Assembly (NCBI GenBank): GCA_030549205.1 | Contig: JAUKTV010000005.1 | Coordinates: 2,170,001-2,234,000 of the forward strand | Length of the DNA: 64,000 nucleotides | Direction of reading: 5' to 3' | From: Apiosordaria backusii | Lineage: Eukaryota; Ascomycota; Sordariomycetes; Sordariales; Lasiosphaeriaceae | Shown: in pieces, positions 45,796-58,157 of the stretch | Layout: every line of letters starts with the position of its first letter | Position numbering within the stretch: the first letter of the stretch is position 1 | Position numbers and translations under genes: made by a program | Notes under the pieces: model-generated | What the model was told of the DNA's origin: nothing | The model's input: the letters and a program-made list of their open reading frames with translations, nothing else | Database searches by the model: none

Positions 45796-48700
45796 TATTA
45801 TTTTGCAGTTAAATATTTTCAAAACGCGATGATGGCGCGACAGTGTGATGGCTGTGGTTGATGCTGAGGATGAGATGCACTGAGCTCTCAACTGGCATCA
45901 TATGAAGAGTGATGTGATTGGCTACTCGCCGCTTGAACCAACAAGGGCTCGACTTTGAGGGGTTTTGTTCTGAGTGGCGTGCAAAAACACGGAAAAGCGG
46001 GGTCAGCAGTTCTGTTAAAAAACAGCAACACAATAAATGCATCCAGCGGGGAAATCGCAGCTGAGTTGAACCGTTTCAAGATAGAAAAAGATATTGTCGA
46101 CGCAAAAGTGATGTGTGGACCGACGTATTAAGTTAAGATATCCCCAGAGGTGTACAAAGGTAATGTACAACTCAGTTTTGAATTCCAATCAGGCTCACTC
46201 GGGGTGACAGTGCGCGCACCCAGGTTAAGCTTCAAACAGCTTCCATTTAAAGCTTAAAGCGGCGGCAGCCTTCAATTGGTGTCGGATTTTGGTCGCCTTG
46301 TGGTTCGCAATGGGCCGCAAAAGTCACCGGGCCCACCGCAGAGCCGCATGCTTGTTCCCAACCAGCCGACCCTCATTTGATCTCTGGGTTCCTCCTTGCT
46401 TCATGCTTTGCCGTGCAATAGCTACCTATTTATCACGGGGCAACCACCTTATTTTTCACCGAATCGTCCTTCTATCTCCTGAAGCCTCAAACTGCAGTGC
46501 GGAGAGTGCGGGCTATGTGCATGATTGGGTTACTTCTCCTCAGGCATGCTCGGCTCCCTCCACCATTTTATTCGCGACAAGAAAGTTGGCCGGGCGCATG
46601 ACGGATTTAAATCAGGCTCCAGTCAGAAGAGCCTCTCACACTGTGGATTCTGGAATTTCCCGGAAGACTTCGATAGGGGCTCTGCTGGCTTTTCTGCCTT
46701 ATCAATTGGTACATCATCCACACGCTGCGCAAAGCACCGTTGGTGAAGGTGAAAGGCCCCTTTTCTTTCAGCGGCAAAGTCGTCACCCACCTCGAAGTCG
46801 CCAGCTCGTGAAATGCACTCGCGCTCAATATATCTCGCCTCACAAAAGATGGACAGGAACACAATGCGGCTCGAATGGACACCCTGGAATTACACTCCAA
46901 TACTTGATTGTTTGTTAGCGCGGGCGCTCGGGCCACTATCTTTAAACGACCACAGCTTTTGCCTCAGAAAAGCCACAACAATCGAGAAAATTGGATAATG
47001 TAAAATTAATAGCCAGCTTGAATTCAGTAATACCCTTTTTTTCCCGAAAAAAATGGTGGTTGTTGAGGTGAGATAAGTTTGTCTTGTGGGGCGGCCGCGC
47101 GCTAACGAACAATCAGGGATTGGAGTGTACATTGCCACGCTCAACTGGTACAGCTAAGAGCAGCGAGGGGTTGCCCAAGTTGATGGATTTCCATCTTCCA
47201 TACCGTGTTCTTTCTCTTTGACGTTTGCTCTTCCAGTTTCTCTGTCTGCTCGCAGGCCATGGCATTGGCGGCATCTTCACAGGCCGCATTTCGGCACATG
47301 TGATTTGTCAGCCATTGTGGCCAATATGCATGTACACTCATCTGTGGCGTTTCGTCAACCATCACAGCTGGAATCTTTCCCACTCTTTGCCCAAGTTGGC
47401 CATAAGCCCGACATCTCCTGGACTTAAGATGGTCTCGGAACTGGTCTTTGCCCCTGGCTTTCAGCTTCCTTGAGACTCTCGCGACTGACCACAAAAATCT
47501 CAACAGTCACCGGACCATTTTTGCACGACCGCCCTGCGGAGCGACAAAACCCTATGGGGCTCGAGGCCTCGCTCGTTTGTGTGTACTCGATGAGATTTCG
47601 ATACCTGAGAATTGTTGCCGCAATCGTCGTGTCGCGTAACGAAAGGGAGGAGCTGCGTTGATGGTTGGCCTCTTTTTGAGCGAGGATTTCGGCGAATCGT
47701 GAAGGCAAGGTCACTGTTCATTTCGGCCCTTCAGTGCGACGCTCGTATCGAACCGCTCTCACCAGACTTCGAGCCTTTCTAGCGAATTCTCGTGGCGATA
47801 TGATGGGTCAAATAGCACCGTGATTTGTTGGGCACACTTTGGCCAGGCAGCGGTCGCCTGCTGTTATCTTGGAGTCGGGGGTCACAGCGCTCGAGAGGAT
47901 TGTCATTCGTCAAGCAATGGTGTGGAAGGAGCCGACAGATTAGGGCACTGGAGACCAAGGCCAATCTCGCACTACAGTTGGCTGACCGCGCAGTTTCGCG
48001 TGATGAGTCTTGAATGGGAGGATTGGTGGAATCCATCCGGCACAAGTTGGGAAGCAAGGACGAAGCAAATATTCCACCGGGCCAGTGAAGATCCTGAGCC
48101 ATGGCGCTTTGGTTAGTGCTCGACAGGATGCTGTGCCCACCCAAGGTGCTGTTTAAGGCATCGAGAGCAGCCGAGGCGGGCACAGGTCAAACTGCTGACG
48201 TGCTTCGTCCACTACGACGGCCTGTTTGAGGAATGTCCTGTATTGCACGGGTTCTGATCATCGGTCTGTGACTAACGGCCGGCATACAGCTGGCCAAGTG
48301 AACTTGCTGACATGTCCAAAACAGGCGAAAGGCAACATGAGCTTGCCTACATCGTATGGTCCTCGGGTCTGACAGACTCATGTCAACTCGGTCTAACGCA
48401 ACACGTTTTCGTTCACAATAATCTCCCCTTTATTACGATGTCCTACGAGCAGCAGCTTCCTTTGGATCGACTGGGAATCCCAGGCCCAGTCAACAACACA
48501 ACAGAACTGACAGCTGGTCAAGACTTGCCAACGAATACCGAAAGGAAATGATGGTGAGGGTCATTTGCAAGCACATTGAACCCCGGCGTACGGAACTTTC
48601 GGGGGATGCACCGCTGGCGATCTTTGCACCACCCATTATTTCGTCTCGCTTTGCTTGCCCTGCGACAAGGCTCAGGAAGCAAGAACCTAAGGCTAAAACT

Positions 48701-51700
48701 TGCCATTTCTGCCTCAATATCAGCCCTGTTCGTTCACGAATTGTGAGCTCCGTCTACCCTCACGTGCCTCATTACGGCTGAAGCTGGAGTTGGCTCAGGC
48801 ATCCCATCTGTGCCATATTACTGCACTTACGATTACCAACCAACCGAGCCCGTGTGCTCAGCAATCTGTCAGTCCCAGGTCGCAGCCCCATATGTCTCTC
48901 ACTCACCGACATACGCCTCAAAAGAGCTTCAGGTTTCTGTCTCACATTGCACTCTTCATCCCTCCTGCACAAACATTGGTCAAGCCCGGAAGATTTCGGC
49001 CACCACCAACATTCTCCAATGGCAGATCTGGTTTCTTATCCTGTCTGCAGGGCAATCATCGCCAGCTTCCATGAACCCGGAGTAGTTTAACCCTGAGCAC
49101 CACGTTGCCTAGAACCATATGCCGGCTTTTGGTGGGTGTCTAATCGGAATAGCTCCTGTTCTTCACCGCTCTTCACCAACCCAAGTTGGGCTAGAGTATG
49201 CGTATGTTTCCGGCACGGACCGCGATGCCGTGGATGAAGGCTGTTGTTCCGTTCTCGTCTTTGAAAGACGCCCGGCCTGAAATGTATGGTTCAGGGGTTC
49301 TCAAGTAAAGCTTTCTTTTTGTTGCACCTTTGCCTCCCGGTTTCGGATCATCACTCGCTGCTATTGAGGTTCATGATCCTTCATCCTACCTTGTTACCCT
49401 ACTTTGAGGAAAACTCAAAAATGGGCGCGTACTTGCAGGAGCCAGCTCATAACACATCATCTTCCCTGCGTATGTTTGACGCAGCTGAGCAAATATCCAG
49501 TGTTGGATTGGGTTGACATGCATACCCAGTCTCCTTCATTGAGATTCTTTCAGGAGATTTTCTTCTGTTGCCCAGCATGGCTTCCTTCCTCTTTCTGCTT
49601 TAAAAAAATGCCGAAAAATAGGTTGTTGACATCTCAAATGCTGTGCCATGGGTTCGCAGCCACATGTTCACCAGGCCGAGCTGGATGCGGTCGAATGCAA
49701 GTAGCCGTAGCAGCAACGCAGCAACATGGTTTCATCTAGCTTATAAGGCTAGCCCGCTGGCCAAATGCCGCCATGTAACGCTATATGCCAGCATCCGATC
49801 AGGCCGAGACACCATGGCATTCACCGGGAAGCTTCACCGGGAACCAACGTCATTGAAGGTGAGGCTCAGTGTGGCGGCGATTAGCCTCTCATGAAATATC
49901 TTTCGAGGGGACAAACATTCCGCCCTAGATATCACATTCTTTGGTCTCTTAATTATCTTGTTTGCTCGGATGTGTACATGTACAAACACAGAAAAAGTTT
50001 TATGAGGACTCAAGATTGATAGGTCCGGATGAGGTCAGTCTGGGTTGTGTCACAATATCGATGCAGGATTGCTTGCATCTCCCCGACCACGAAGAAAGAA
50101 GTACCGACCTTGTGTACCTGTGTGTTATAACCCCCTAGAACGGGATGTACTACATACAAAAGCTTGAGGATGGTTGGTTCGGCAAGAGGACGTCTCGTAT
50201 GCAAACGAACGAATTGGGAAACCAGCCTTGTGTGACATCAAGTTGCTCCAAAAGCAGTTACTTCATGCTTTGCTGTTCAGAAGGAAGGACGTTGGTGGAG
50301 GCCATGTAACCGGCTCTCTTGACCTGAAGTGACGATGGACTGAGTGGGGGCAATGAGGGTAAGAGTTGTGGTTGAGCAAGTGCTTCTTGGTGAATGAAGC
50401 TTCAGATATCTCATTCTTGCCAACCCTTCAAAGCCATCACGCTTGTAGTATGCTCTCATATATCGATCGTCTTTGTTTGTGTTTCAGTCCTTCAAGATGC
50501 AGATAACTGCTGTCCAATGACGATAATAGCCTGGCGGTTCAACATCCAGTCAAACGATAAAGTCGTCAACAGAAAACCTTGAAGCGGTGAACCATCCCTT
50601 CGAAAAAGAAAATACTTTTGATGTTCACCGCAGTTCTCTCCTGTCGTGTAACACTGACACAGCATGTTCAACAACACCCCCCCATGGCATCGTTTGTGTC
50701 GCTCAACCACATACCTACGCCAACACAGGATGAAAGGAAATAAGGAAAAATCGTACCATTTCCCATTACACAGTCACCGCTGACAATAATCCCGAAGAGA
50801 CAATTGCAACAGTAAAATGCATACAAGTCCCAATTTGGCAATCCGTCGGTGCTGGGTAAGGTATGGTGTCGCACAGGTCGGCAAGTCCCGGGCCGTACAA
50901 GTCCCGTTTGTGTCTGAGAAGACAGTCAAGGGCTCAAGGCAGACTTCCTCTGACTCGGGATACCGCATGCAAGCTGGGTCAAGTGATTCGTGCCGCCTTT
51001 CCCTTTGCTGACTTGCAAACGACGCAAATATGACATTATCTAAGACTGCAATATATCTCGGCAGTGATGTCACCTTCAGCTCTGGCCCTCTGCCCGGTTA
51101 GGTAGCATCATGGTGTGATGGCTCGGATGAGGGCTCGGTTAAGGCCTACACTACCACGTTCCCACAGGTAGGGCGAGCCAACAGGCAACAGTAAGGCGAC
51201 CAAAAGCAAGGCCGACCCATCAAGGCGTGAACAAGTCTGCGAATTTGCGCAGAGCTTCATGCCACATCGCAAAGGGTTGCATATATGACATGCAATAAAT
51301 GCAGCACCCCGCTATTGTCAGGCATCCCTACAGCCAAAAATGACCAAATCGAATCCGGTGAAGGACCTAGACGCCTCCGAAAGAAGAATCAAGAGACAAG
51401 ATGCCCTCTCTGTATTTCGGAGGAAGCTCCGGCTCGAAAGTAAAGAGAATCATTGGCTTTGTACCCCTCGATCAAAAATTCGGTGTGCCGGGACTAGGTC
51501 TGATCGCATACCAGGTACATTGGTTCCGATCTCGAACAGTCTTAAGCCCGTTTGGTAGGTAGCGTAGCGCAAGGCGGCCATCAAAGCGGCAAGGCTAGCC
51601 GCCTGGCTGTTTGGTCGCCGGAAATCCGCCGCACAGAATTGGGGATGCAAGAAAATGTGAAGCTGGGCAACAGCTCTGTGTTGGAGTCATGTCGCATGAA

Positions 51701-54385
51701 GGCAACGGATAAGACAAGCACTTTGGCGCTGAGAAATTGGCGTATAATAAACGCTCATTTCTGATAAGCTGGCTATTTTTGTCAGGGGCTAAGATACCTT
51801 GGTGAAGGCTGTGTACTGTAAAGTGAAGTGCATGTGAGCATTCTCACTGTGCCAGAAGTCAGGGAATGCTCGCTCGGTGGAGGTCGATACTGGAGATTGT
51901 GCGCAAAGCGTTCACAGTACTCCGACCCAAAACGGTTTTATTGTGGGGTTGGTGGATCATTCTGTAGGGTCCCCCCAAGGCAGGAGCCGTAACTGAGCCA
52001 ACTGTTGCCCGAGATAAGATAAGCAGCCCCTTTCAACCTCCAGGTAGCCCCTGAGCTCAGCTCACCGGTCGCTACCCCGACGAAAACCGAAACCAAGACA
52101 ATAGGGCGGTGGCGCTCAGCTTTCCGGATGGAACTTTGAACTCGTATCTAGCCTGTCGCCTTGCCTTTCAGCTGCTCATTGGGAGGGCGGGCGGCGGTCA
52201 GTCGGGGGTGACAAGCCAAAAAGGGTGTCATTCGGCCGTTGAGGATCTCAAGTATTGGATGCCGGGACTCGCCGGTCTCTAGAGTCGTGCGCCATCTTAA
52301 AAATTCGTCGGTAAAGAGGAAGGGAAGGTGCCAGTTCTCTGAAGCTGTAGAGCCGCTTATTTGTTCCCGAGACAGGATTTGTGAAACGAAATGGGGGGCA
52401 GTGCTTTAAGGTGCCGAACCTTACGGCCACGCGGCCGCTATGAGATACGGATCGGGGAGCTCTGAACGAACCGATATTCAAGCATGAGGATGTTGCTAAA
52501 ATGCGGGGAAGGGAAGCGGCTCAGAAGGATTTCCCCAGGGATTCACGGGATGGGGGCCTCGGAATGTTTCTTGGGGCAGGAATTGCTTTGGCATGTGTTT
52601 TGGATGCCTTTTTTTCTGCGCAAGGCGTTCGTCTCATATTGGAATATCTCAAAGCCCACAGATCTGAAGCGCATCACCGGACCCCTGACCGGCACCCTCA
52701 TGACCCGAAGAATTAAGGTTTGGGGGCGCACAATACGGAACCGGACGCCAAAAGTCCGGGATACCTCAAGGTGGGGGCATTCCGGTATCTGCCCATGTCT
52801 TGTTGCCTTGCGGTTTCATTGGGCAACCTTCACGCCTCGACGGGCGATGCGGAAGTGAAAGATGACGACGACTGAAAGTGTCCCGATGATCCCAAATCTT
52901 GCTCGATTCAAAGGTTTGTTGGGAACGGGCACGGGGCGTTTAACTTCACGAAAGAAATCAGGAGGCCTCCGTCAAGAGCAACAACCTGGAGCTTCATATA
53001 CACAAGCTTTGCGTAAAGTCGGGCGGTGCTCTTCCTCCATGACGACGTTGTCACTCCGTTGTTCCAGTAAACCGGGCCGGGCCGGCCGTTGGTCGGGGGC
53101 GCAGCCTCAAGCGGGTCTTGACTGTGTTTCGGGCGCCCAACGGCCGCAACATGCGACTCTCGCATGAATTGATTGGGAGCCTGTTACTTGCCGAGTAGGA
53201 GCCCCATTCCATAGAGTCTGATGATATCCTCTTGCTGCTTTAATTGAGACTATCTAGCATGCCTTCTGTTGCCCTTTCAAGGGGATGAGCACAATCCTGG
53301 GTTGCCTTTCATTGACCGACACAAAAGAATAACAATAAACAGTCTCACCTGCCTCTGATAGGAAAGATTCAAGGCCTCGCCTCGGTTCGTGTTTGCCTTG
53401 TTCTGGTTGCCTGGGTGCAGGTTTGATACATTATCAACAAGGCAACGGAGATTGGTCACAAGCACCCCCACTGAGGGAATACGTCGGTTGATCATACCTG
53501 TCGTGTTTATCAAAGAAGGTGTGGCTTCGGTCGTGTCCACCAATACCCTCTTCTCCGCGGTTGATGACATTGTACGATTCACATGCACCCCATATGCTGT
53601 ACCCACTGCACTTACGAGTCCCATATCAACACCATCGATCCTGAATCTCATGATACACAACAATGAGAGCTAAACTAGATTCGAAAAAATGCTGCTATTC
53701 TGTGATATGCTGTGCATGGGGGATACGGAGCACTGCATTCTCGAGTCATGTCCTCGTGGTCGATTCTGCAGTGATCTCGTGGAAGGTCGACGCGGGTCTA
53801 GTATATAGAACACGCCAGTACCACCAACCCAAAAACCTCGGTTTGAGCAGTAATTGGTTGAGAAGGCAGGATGATAAATATTTATGTAGCATGTGTTTGT
53901 TTTGTGCATTGTGTGAGCAGTGAGCGAATATCCATGTCAGCAGGCTCAACTCATGCAGGTGAGTACAGTGATACCTGAGCTATCAACTAAATATTGAGAG
54001 CTTCGGGATGCTTTTCACTCAACATGTCCCTTGTACTTCTCTAATAATGCCACCATTGAACAAACCGGGAGTTTCTGCCTGTTCGGGAAGAAGGGAGGGG
54101 GTCGATGGTGGTGAGGTCGACTGGTGAAGTTGAGAGATGTGTCCTCTCGTTCCTCGGCCTTTCAGGGGCAATTAGGTGGTCCGGTGTGGTCACTCTTGAA
54201 GATGCCATACACCATCATAAGACCTTGGCTCTCCAGAAGGGAAATTTGAGCTGAGCATCATCAACAACCTAGAATATTCCAGGGATCAAAACCATGTCAT
54301 CACAGGCGTTAATTAAATTACCATATGTATCTATCCCACCATTCCCAACTGTGTTGTACATATACAAACCCCCTTTTATCCCCCT
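45796..54385. other. 8.6-kb gene-poor region
   Basis: The longest gene-free stretch in the window. Many frames of 60-200 residues on all strands (for example 46289-46918 +) lack domains or splice structure. One spliced candidate (53240-53651 -) is listed separately. A short frame at 48438-48551 + (MSYEQQLPLDRLGIPGPV) is protein-like but isolated. No transposase, reverse transcriptase or long repeats were recognised. Confidence 0.45.
53240..53651 (-). CDS. Candidate spliced orphan gene, 119 residues
   Basis: Model: exons 53651-53349 and 53296-53240 on the minus strand, 119 residues. Exon 1 starts MRFRIDGVDMGLVSAVGTAY and stays open for 101 codons with even, protein-like composition. It ends at CAG followed by a GTGAGA donor. 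A CCCAG acceptor 52 nt later joins in phase 0 to 18 more codons (DCAHPLERATEGMLDSLN) and a stop. The branch site is not a good match, and I recognise no domain. No signal peptide. It may be a lineage-specific gene or chance. Confidence 0.32.
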
Positions 54386-57300
54386 TTACATCGGCGCGCT
54401 CCACCGCAAGTTGATCTGTTTTCTCCTCATCTAAAGGAAGCGTTATGTTAGCTAGCGTTCGCAAAATGCGGAAAAGAGGGCTTACCATAGGAGCCAACAT
54501 AGTCACACCAACAAACAACGCAAGCACCGTCCCTACAAGTGACACCTTGTTGAATCCCTTTCCAAGAATATCAAACAAGAAGCTAGGGGTGACCCTCGTG
54601 CCAAAGATGTCCACTCCATACGCAAACACGAGACTGGTGCTCTCTACAATAGCCGGCGATGTGATAATCTTCTTGATACCAATAACGTCCCGCTCATGGG
54701 TGATGACACTCTTGGGGTCGATCTCAATCGCAGCGTGGTACTTGAATAGACCCTCCTCCATCTCAGCAGGCGTAGCATCCCGACCCACTGGGCGGCGGGG
54801 TTCGAGAAGCATTCTTGGAATGCCCATGATACCATGCGACTCGGGCAGGTAAGCGAGAAGTTGGCGGCTGGTGATTCCTTGCCTGGTCTGAGAGACCTGC
54901 AACGCTGAGATGGGAGCACCCAGAACGTAGGTTTGAGAAACAACTGAGGGCAGGGCGACGCCAGTGGGAACATCCACAGGGTCGAGGGACGAAAAGGTTG
55001 GCGCGTCGCCAAGCGGACCGCGGTCATTAGCCTCGTCGCTCTCGTAGAGGTCAGATACAACAATCTGATAACCTCTGAGAGTCTGGGCTGTGTTTTCGCG
55101 TAGGGTGTACTGGCCGAAGAACGAGCAGACGAACCAGTTCTCGGCCATGGCGCACTCAACAGGCTTTGCGGGGTCAATTCCGTTGTATTTGGCCGAGGAA
55201 AGAATTTGACCAGAGACAGTGTCAAGGAGATAGACAGTAAGGGTCCAGGCTTTGTCATCGATCGTGGCAACAACAATGGTGTTGGGGTTCAAGTATTTGT
55301 ACTTGACTGTGCGGTCACCAAGGACACGGCCAATAGAGGCAACAGCATCGTGCGAGGGTCTAGTAGCGACGCTGACAATGCGCTGGCCCCGAGGCACGGA
55401 GAAAATCCATGAGGTAGACTCATGGGCGGTAGTGCCGTCAGCAGTGAAGATGACGCCCTTCAGCTCCCCATCAGCGCCACGAGTGACAACAGTTTGCTTC
55501 GGGGCCTGGTCAACAGGGAGACTGCCGATCTTGCCCTCCCGGCCAATGCGTAAGAGACGCTGGCCAGAAGGAGTGTCAACGAGAGCAGTGCTCTGTGTAG
55601 TTGCTTCTGGGCTTGGCGCCTTAGCGTCAAGAATATCCCCAGTTACAGTCTTCAAGACCACAAAGTCGTTGTTGGCTCCGAGAATCGTGACTTGACCTGA
55701 CGACTCGTTGACTTGAATTCCCTTGACATCCCAAGTTTGGCCCTTTGGAATCTGAAACGCCCTCCTGTGCCAGACAACCGCGCCGGAGTTGCCAATATCA
55801 AGCCCATAAACCATTCCGCGCTTGGTGGCAAGGATGACCAGTTTGTGGAAGCCAAAGTTGTCACGCGACAGCTTTCCAGCTGATGATGTCACATCAGTGC
55901 CGGCGATGCTGCTGATAAGTCTTGCGGGGATGTTGTTAAGGTAGGCAGGGAGGTACTGGAGGTCTTTAATATGGCGCTTGACGCGGTGAATATAGGCTTC
56001 GACCGGATTGCTGTGAGCCTCCTGTTCAAGAGACTTGGCCAGCTCCTCGCTCTCGGGAATCTCGGCAAATACAGCCGCAACACCTCCTGAGAGGCCTTCT
56101 GGGCGAGTCCATGCCACCTCGCCATTGCGGACGAGAGTCCACTCATCGTCAGTGGTAAGCGCCGCAGACCTAACGGCATAATTGCCATCAGCCCCAGACT
56201 TCCGGATCACCTCAGAGACCGCATGAACGGCAGAGACCTTGGAGTCAGCGCTCTTGAGGGGCCAACGGCCCAGGACACCGTGTGATTGAGATGAGACCAG
56301 AATCAGCTCATCCTCAGTGATTCGCGTAAAATACACGTTGGCTGAGATCGAGCTGGTGGCAAAAGCGCCCTTGCCCGGAAGCAGGGGCAGATCATAGGCC
56401 TTGGAGATATGGCCAGTCTTGAGGTCCGTGTGGTAAACCTCGCCCTTGTTCCCAGTCGCTGTCTTGCTGTGCACGAGGAAATGCGGCTGTGACTGAATCA
56501 AGTGAGGAGCATGGATCTCGACAGAAACAGTACCATCAACCAACGGGAACTCCTGGCTTGTCTTCAGTCCCAGAACGTTGACCCTCAGAGTCGTATGCTG
56601 AGCATCAGTCCAAGCAACAATTGGAGCCGCCGAGTTAGCCCCAACAAACATGACATCCTCCTTATCATTCAGATTCGCCTTAGTCCCAATCACCAATTCA
56701 TCCAACCTCTTCCCGGTAAGCGTATCCAAAGTCGTAACCTTGAGGCTATACGCCCCTTTAGTCCCCTTCAAGAAAACCACAAACACCTTCTCCACATTCG
56801 TGCTCACCTGAAGCGGCACATCCTTAGTAACCTCCCTGAACTCCCAAACCATGCTCCCATCGACAGCATTCAAGCGCCTCAACACCGTCTCCCCCTTCTC
56901 CTCCTCCTCAAAAAGAACCAAAACATCCTTTCTCTTCGCCTCCGTCATCTCCATCACCTCCAAATCCTTAACCTTTCCTTGAAACCTCGCCCAGAACTTA
57001 TTCCTCCCCGTCACCGCATCCCAAGCATGCACCTCACCCCCATACGCACTAGCCACCCAACCTTCTCCCTCTCCGGCCCGCGCAAATCCCTCTCCTGCTG
57101 TTACTACCGATTCATTGTAGCTATTCCCCGCCAAGAACTGCCTCCAGACCACCCCGCCAGTTCCAGGGTTCACAGCTCCCAACACGCCCTCATCGCTCAG
57201 CGTGTACAGCAAGCTCCCCTGTTCGTCTTTCCGGGGCCGGTGGAAAAAGGTTGTTTCCCTCTGCGGCAGGCCGAGGAGTGTGTAATGGAAGTCGATGTGG

Positions 57301-57389
57301 CCGACTTCATCTCTGAAGACGGCGCGCACGGCCGAGGGGAGGGCGAGCAGCCCTACTAGGAGGGTCGTCGCGGAGGGTATGGCGAGCAT
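54386..57389 (-). CDS. EMC1: ER membrane protein complex subunit 1
   Basis: Model: exons 57389-54486 and 54430-54386 on the minus strand, 982 residues. EMC1 is the large lumenal/membrane subunit of the EMC, which inserts tail-anchored and multi-spanning proteins into the ER membrane. Seen: signal peptide 1-23 (MLAIPSATTLLVGLLALPSA then VRA), then a PQQ-like beta-propeller start (VFRDEVGHIDFHYTLLG, later GGVVWRQFL and GSMVWEF), the conserved C-terminal EMC1 domain (SFLFDILGKGFNKVS region) and one membrane span at about 948-965. The 55-nt intron (GTAAGC, GCTAAC branch, TTTAG) adds the conserved short tail MRRKQINLRW after LAPM. Without splicing the frame runs on to a different tail ending 54318. 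I start at 57389 because the upstream in-frame start at 57479 would bury the signal peptide. Confidence 0.93.
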
Positions 57390-58157
57390 GGTAGCTCTGG
57401 GTCGTTTCAATCGTATTGTATTGTGATCAAATCGTTCATCGATCACGGTATGAATTGTGTGTTTCGATGTTGGGCACACGCGCGCTAGTGGGGGTTGGAT
57501 CGTCTTAAATCGGAATCAATGGGGATGTTCTAATGGTATTCCATCGGCTGGAAATTGCAATTCGATAGCGACTGGCTCAACTCGTCGCTCGTCGTGGTGT
57601 TATGTCGTCTTGTTCGGTGTAGATGGTGGAAGCTGCCAAAGAGCTTGCAGAAGCTCTCCAAAACGATGGGAGCCACAATCTGCCTGGGCGGTTGAGCTGG
57701 AGGTGACGTTGAAACAAGCCCTGCCTGTGAGACCAGCCCCGGAACAACTGCTGTGGGTCCCCACCTTACCCCTGCCAGGAGCACCAAAGCTCAGAGCTCG
57801 TGCCACATGCCAAGCCTCACCTTTTCGACTTCAGTCTCTCAACATCAAGTTCATGAAAAGTGCGATACATAACGATATAACTAGGTCTGATTAACCTGCT
57901 CAGACGGTACCGAAGCCCATGGCTGTATAGGACTAATGCTTACAATATGATTAACTACGCCTGCACCATCAACGCCAACTCTACCAGCAAACCTACTTCC
58001 ATGAGCAACAAGACAGCAACCACGAATTCCCTCAACGATTGAATACACGCAAAGCAAACGTTCAATTATTCGCCGGGTATCAACTCCAATGCAACCATAC
58101 TCAATGCTCTCAATGTAACCAAATATCGCAACTGCTGTCCCTCCGTTTTTAATACCT
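57390..58157. other. EMC1 promoter and LRR gene 3' flank
   Basis: The spacer lies between two minus-strand genes. A plus-strand frame (57457-57894) has no family resemblance. Nothing else is recognised. Confidence 0.45.

Noticed and set aside
46289..46918. 209-residue plus-strand frame
   Set aside because: Random-looking composition and no start context or homologous motif.
47725..47790. Minus-strand B-box-like GGTTCGATAC
   Set aside because: No A-box at suitable distance and the T-stem does not pair, so not a tRNA gene.
56502..57359. 285-residue plus-strand frame
   Set aside because: Antisense shadow of EMC1.
57457..57894. 145-residue plus-strand frame between EMC1 and the LRR gene
   Set aside because: It lies in the EMC1 promoter, antisense, with no family resemblance.
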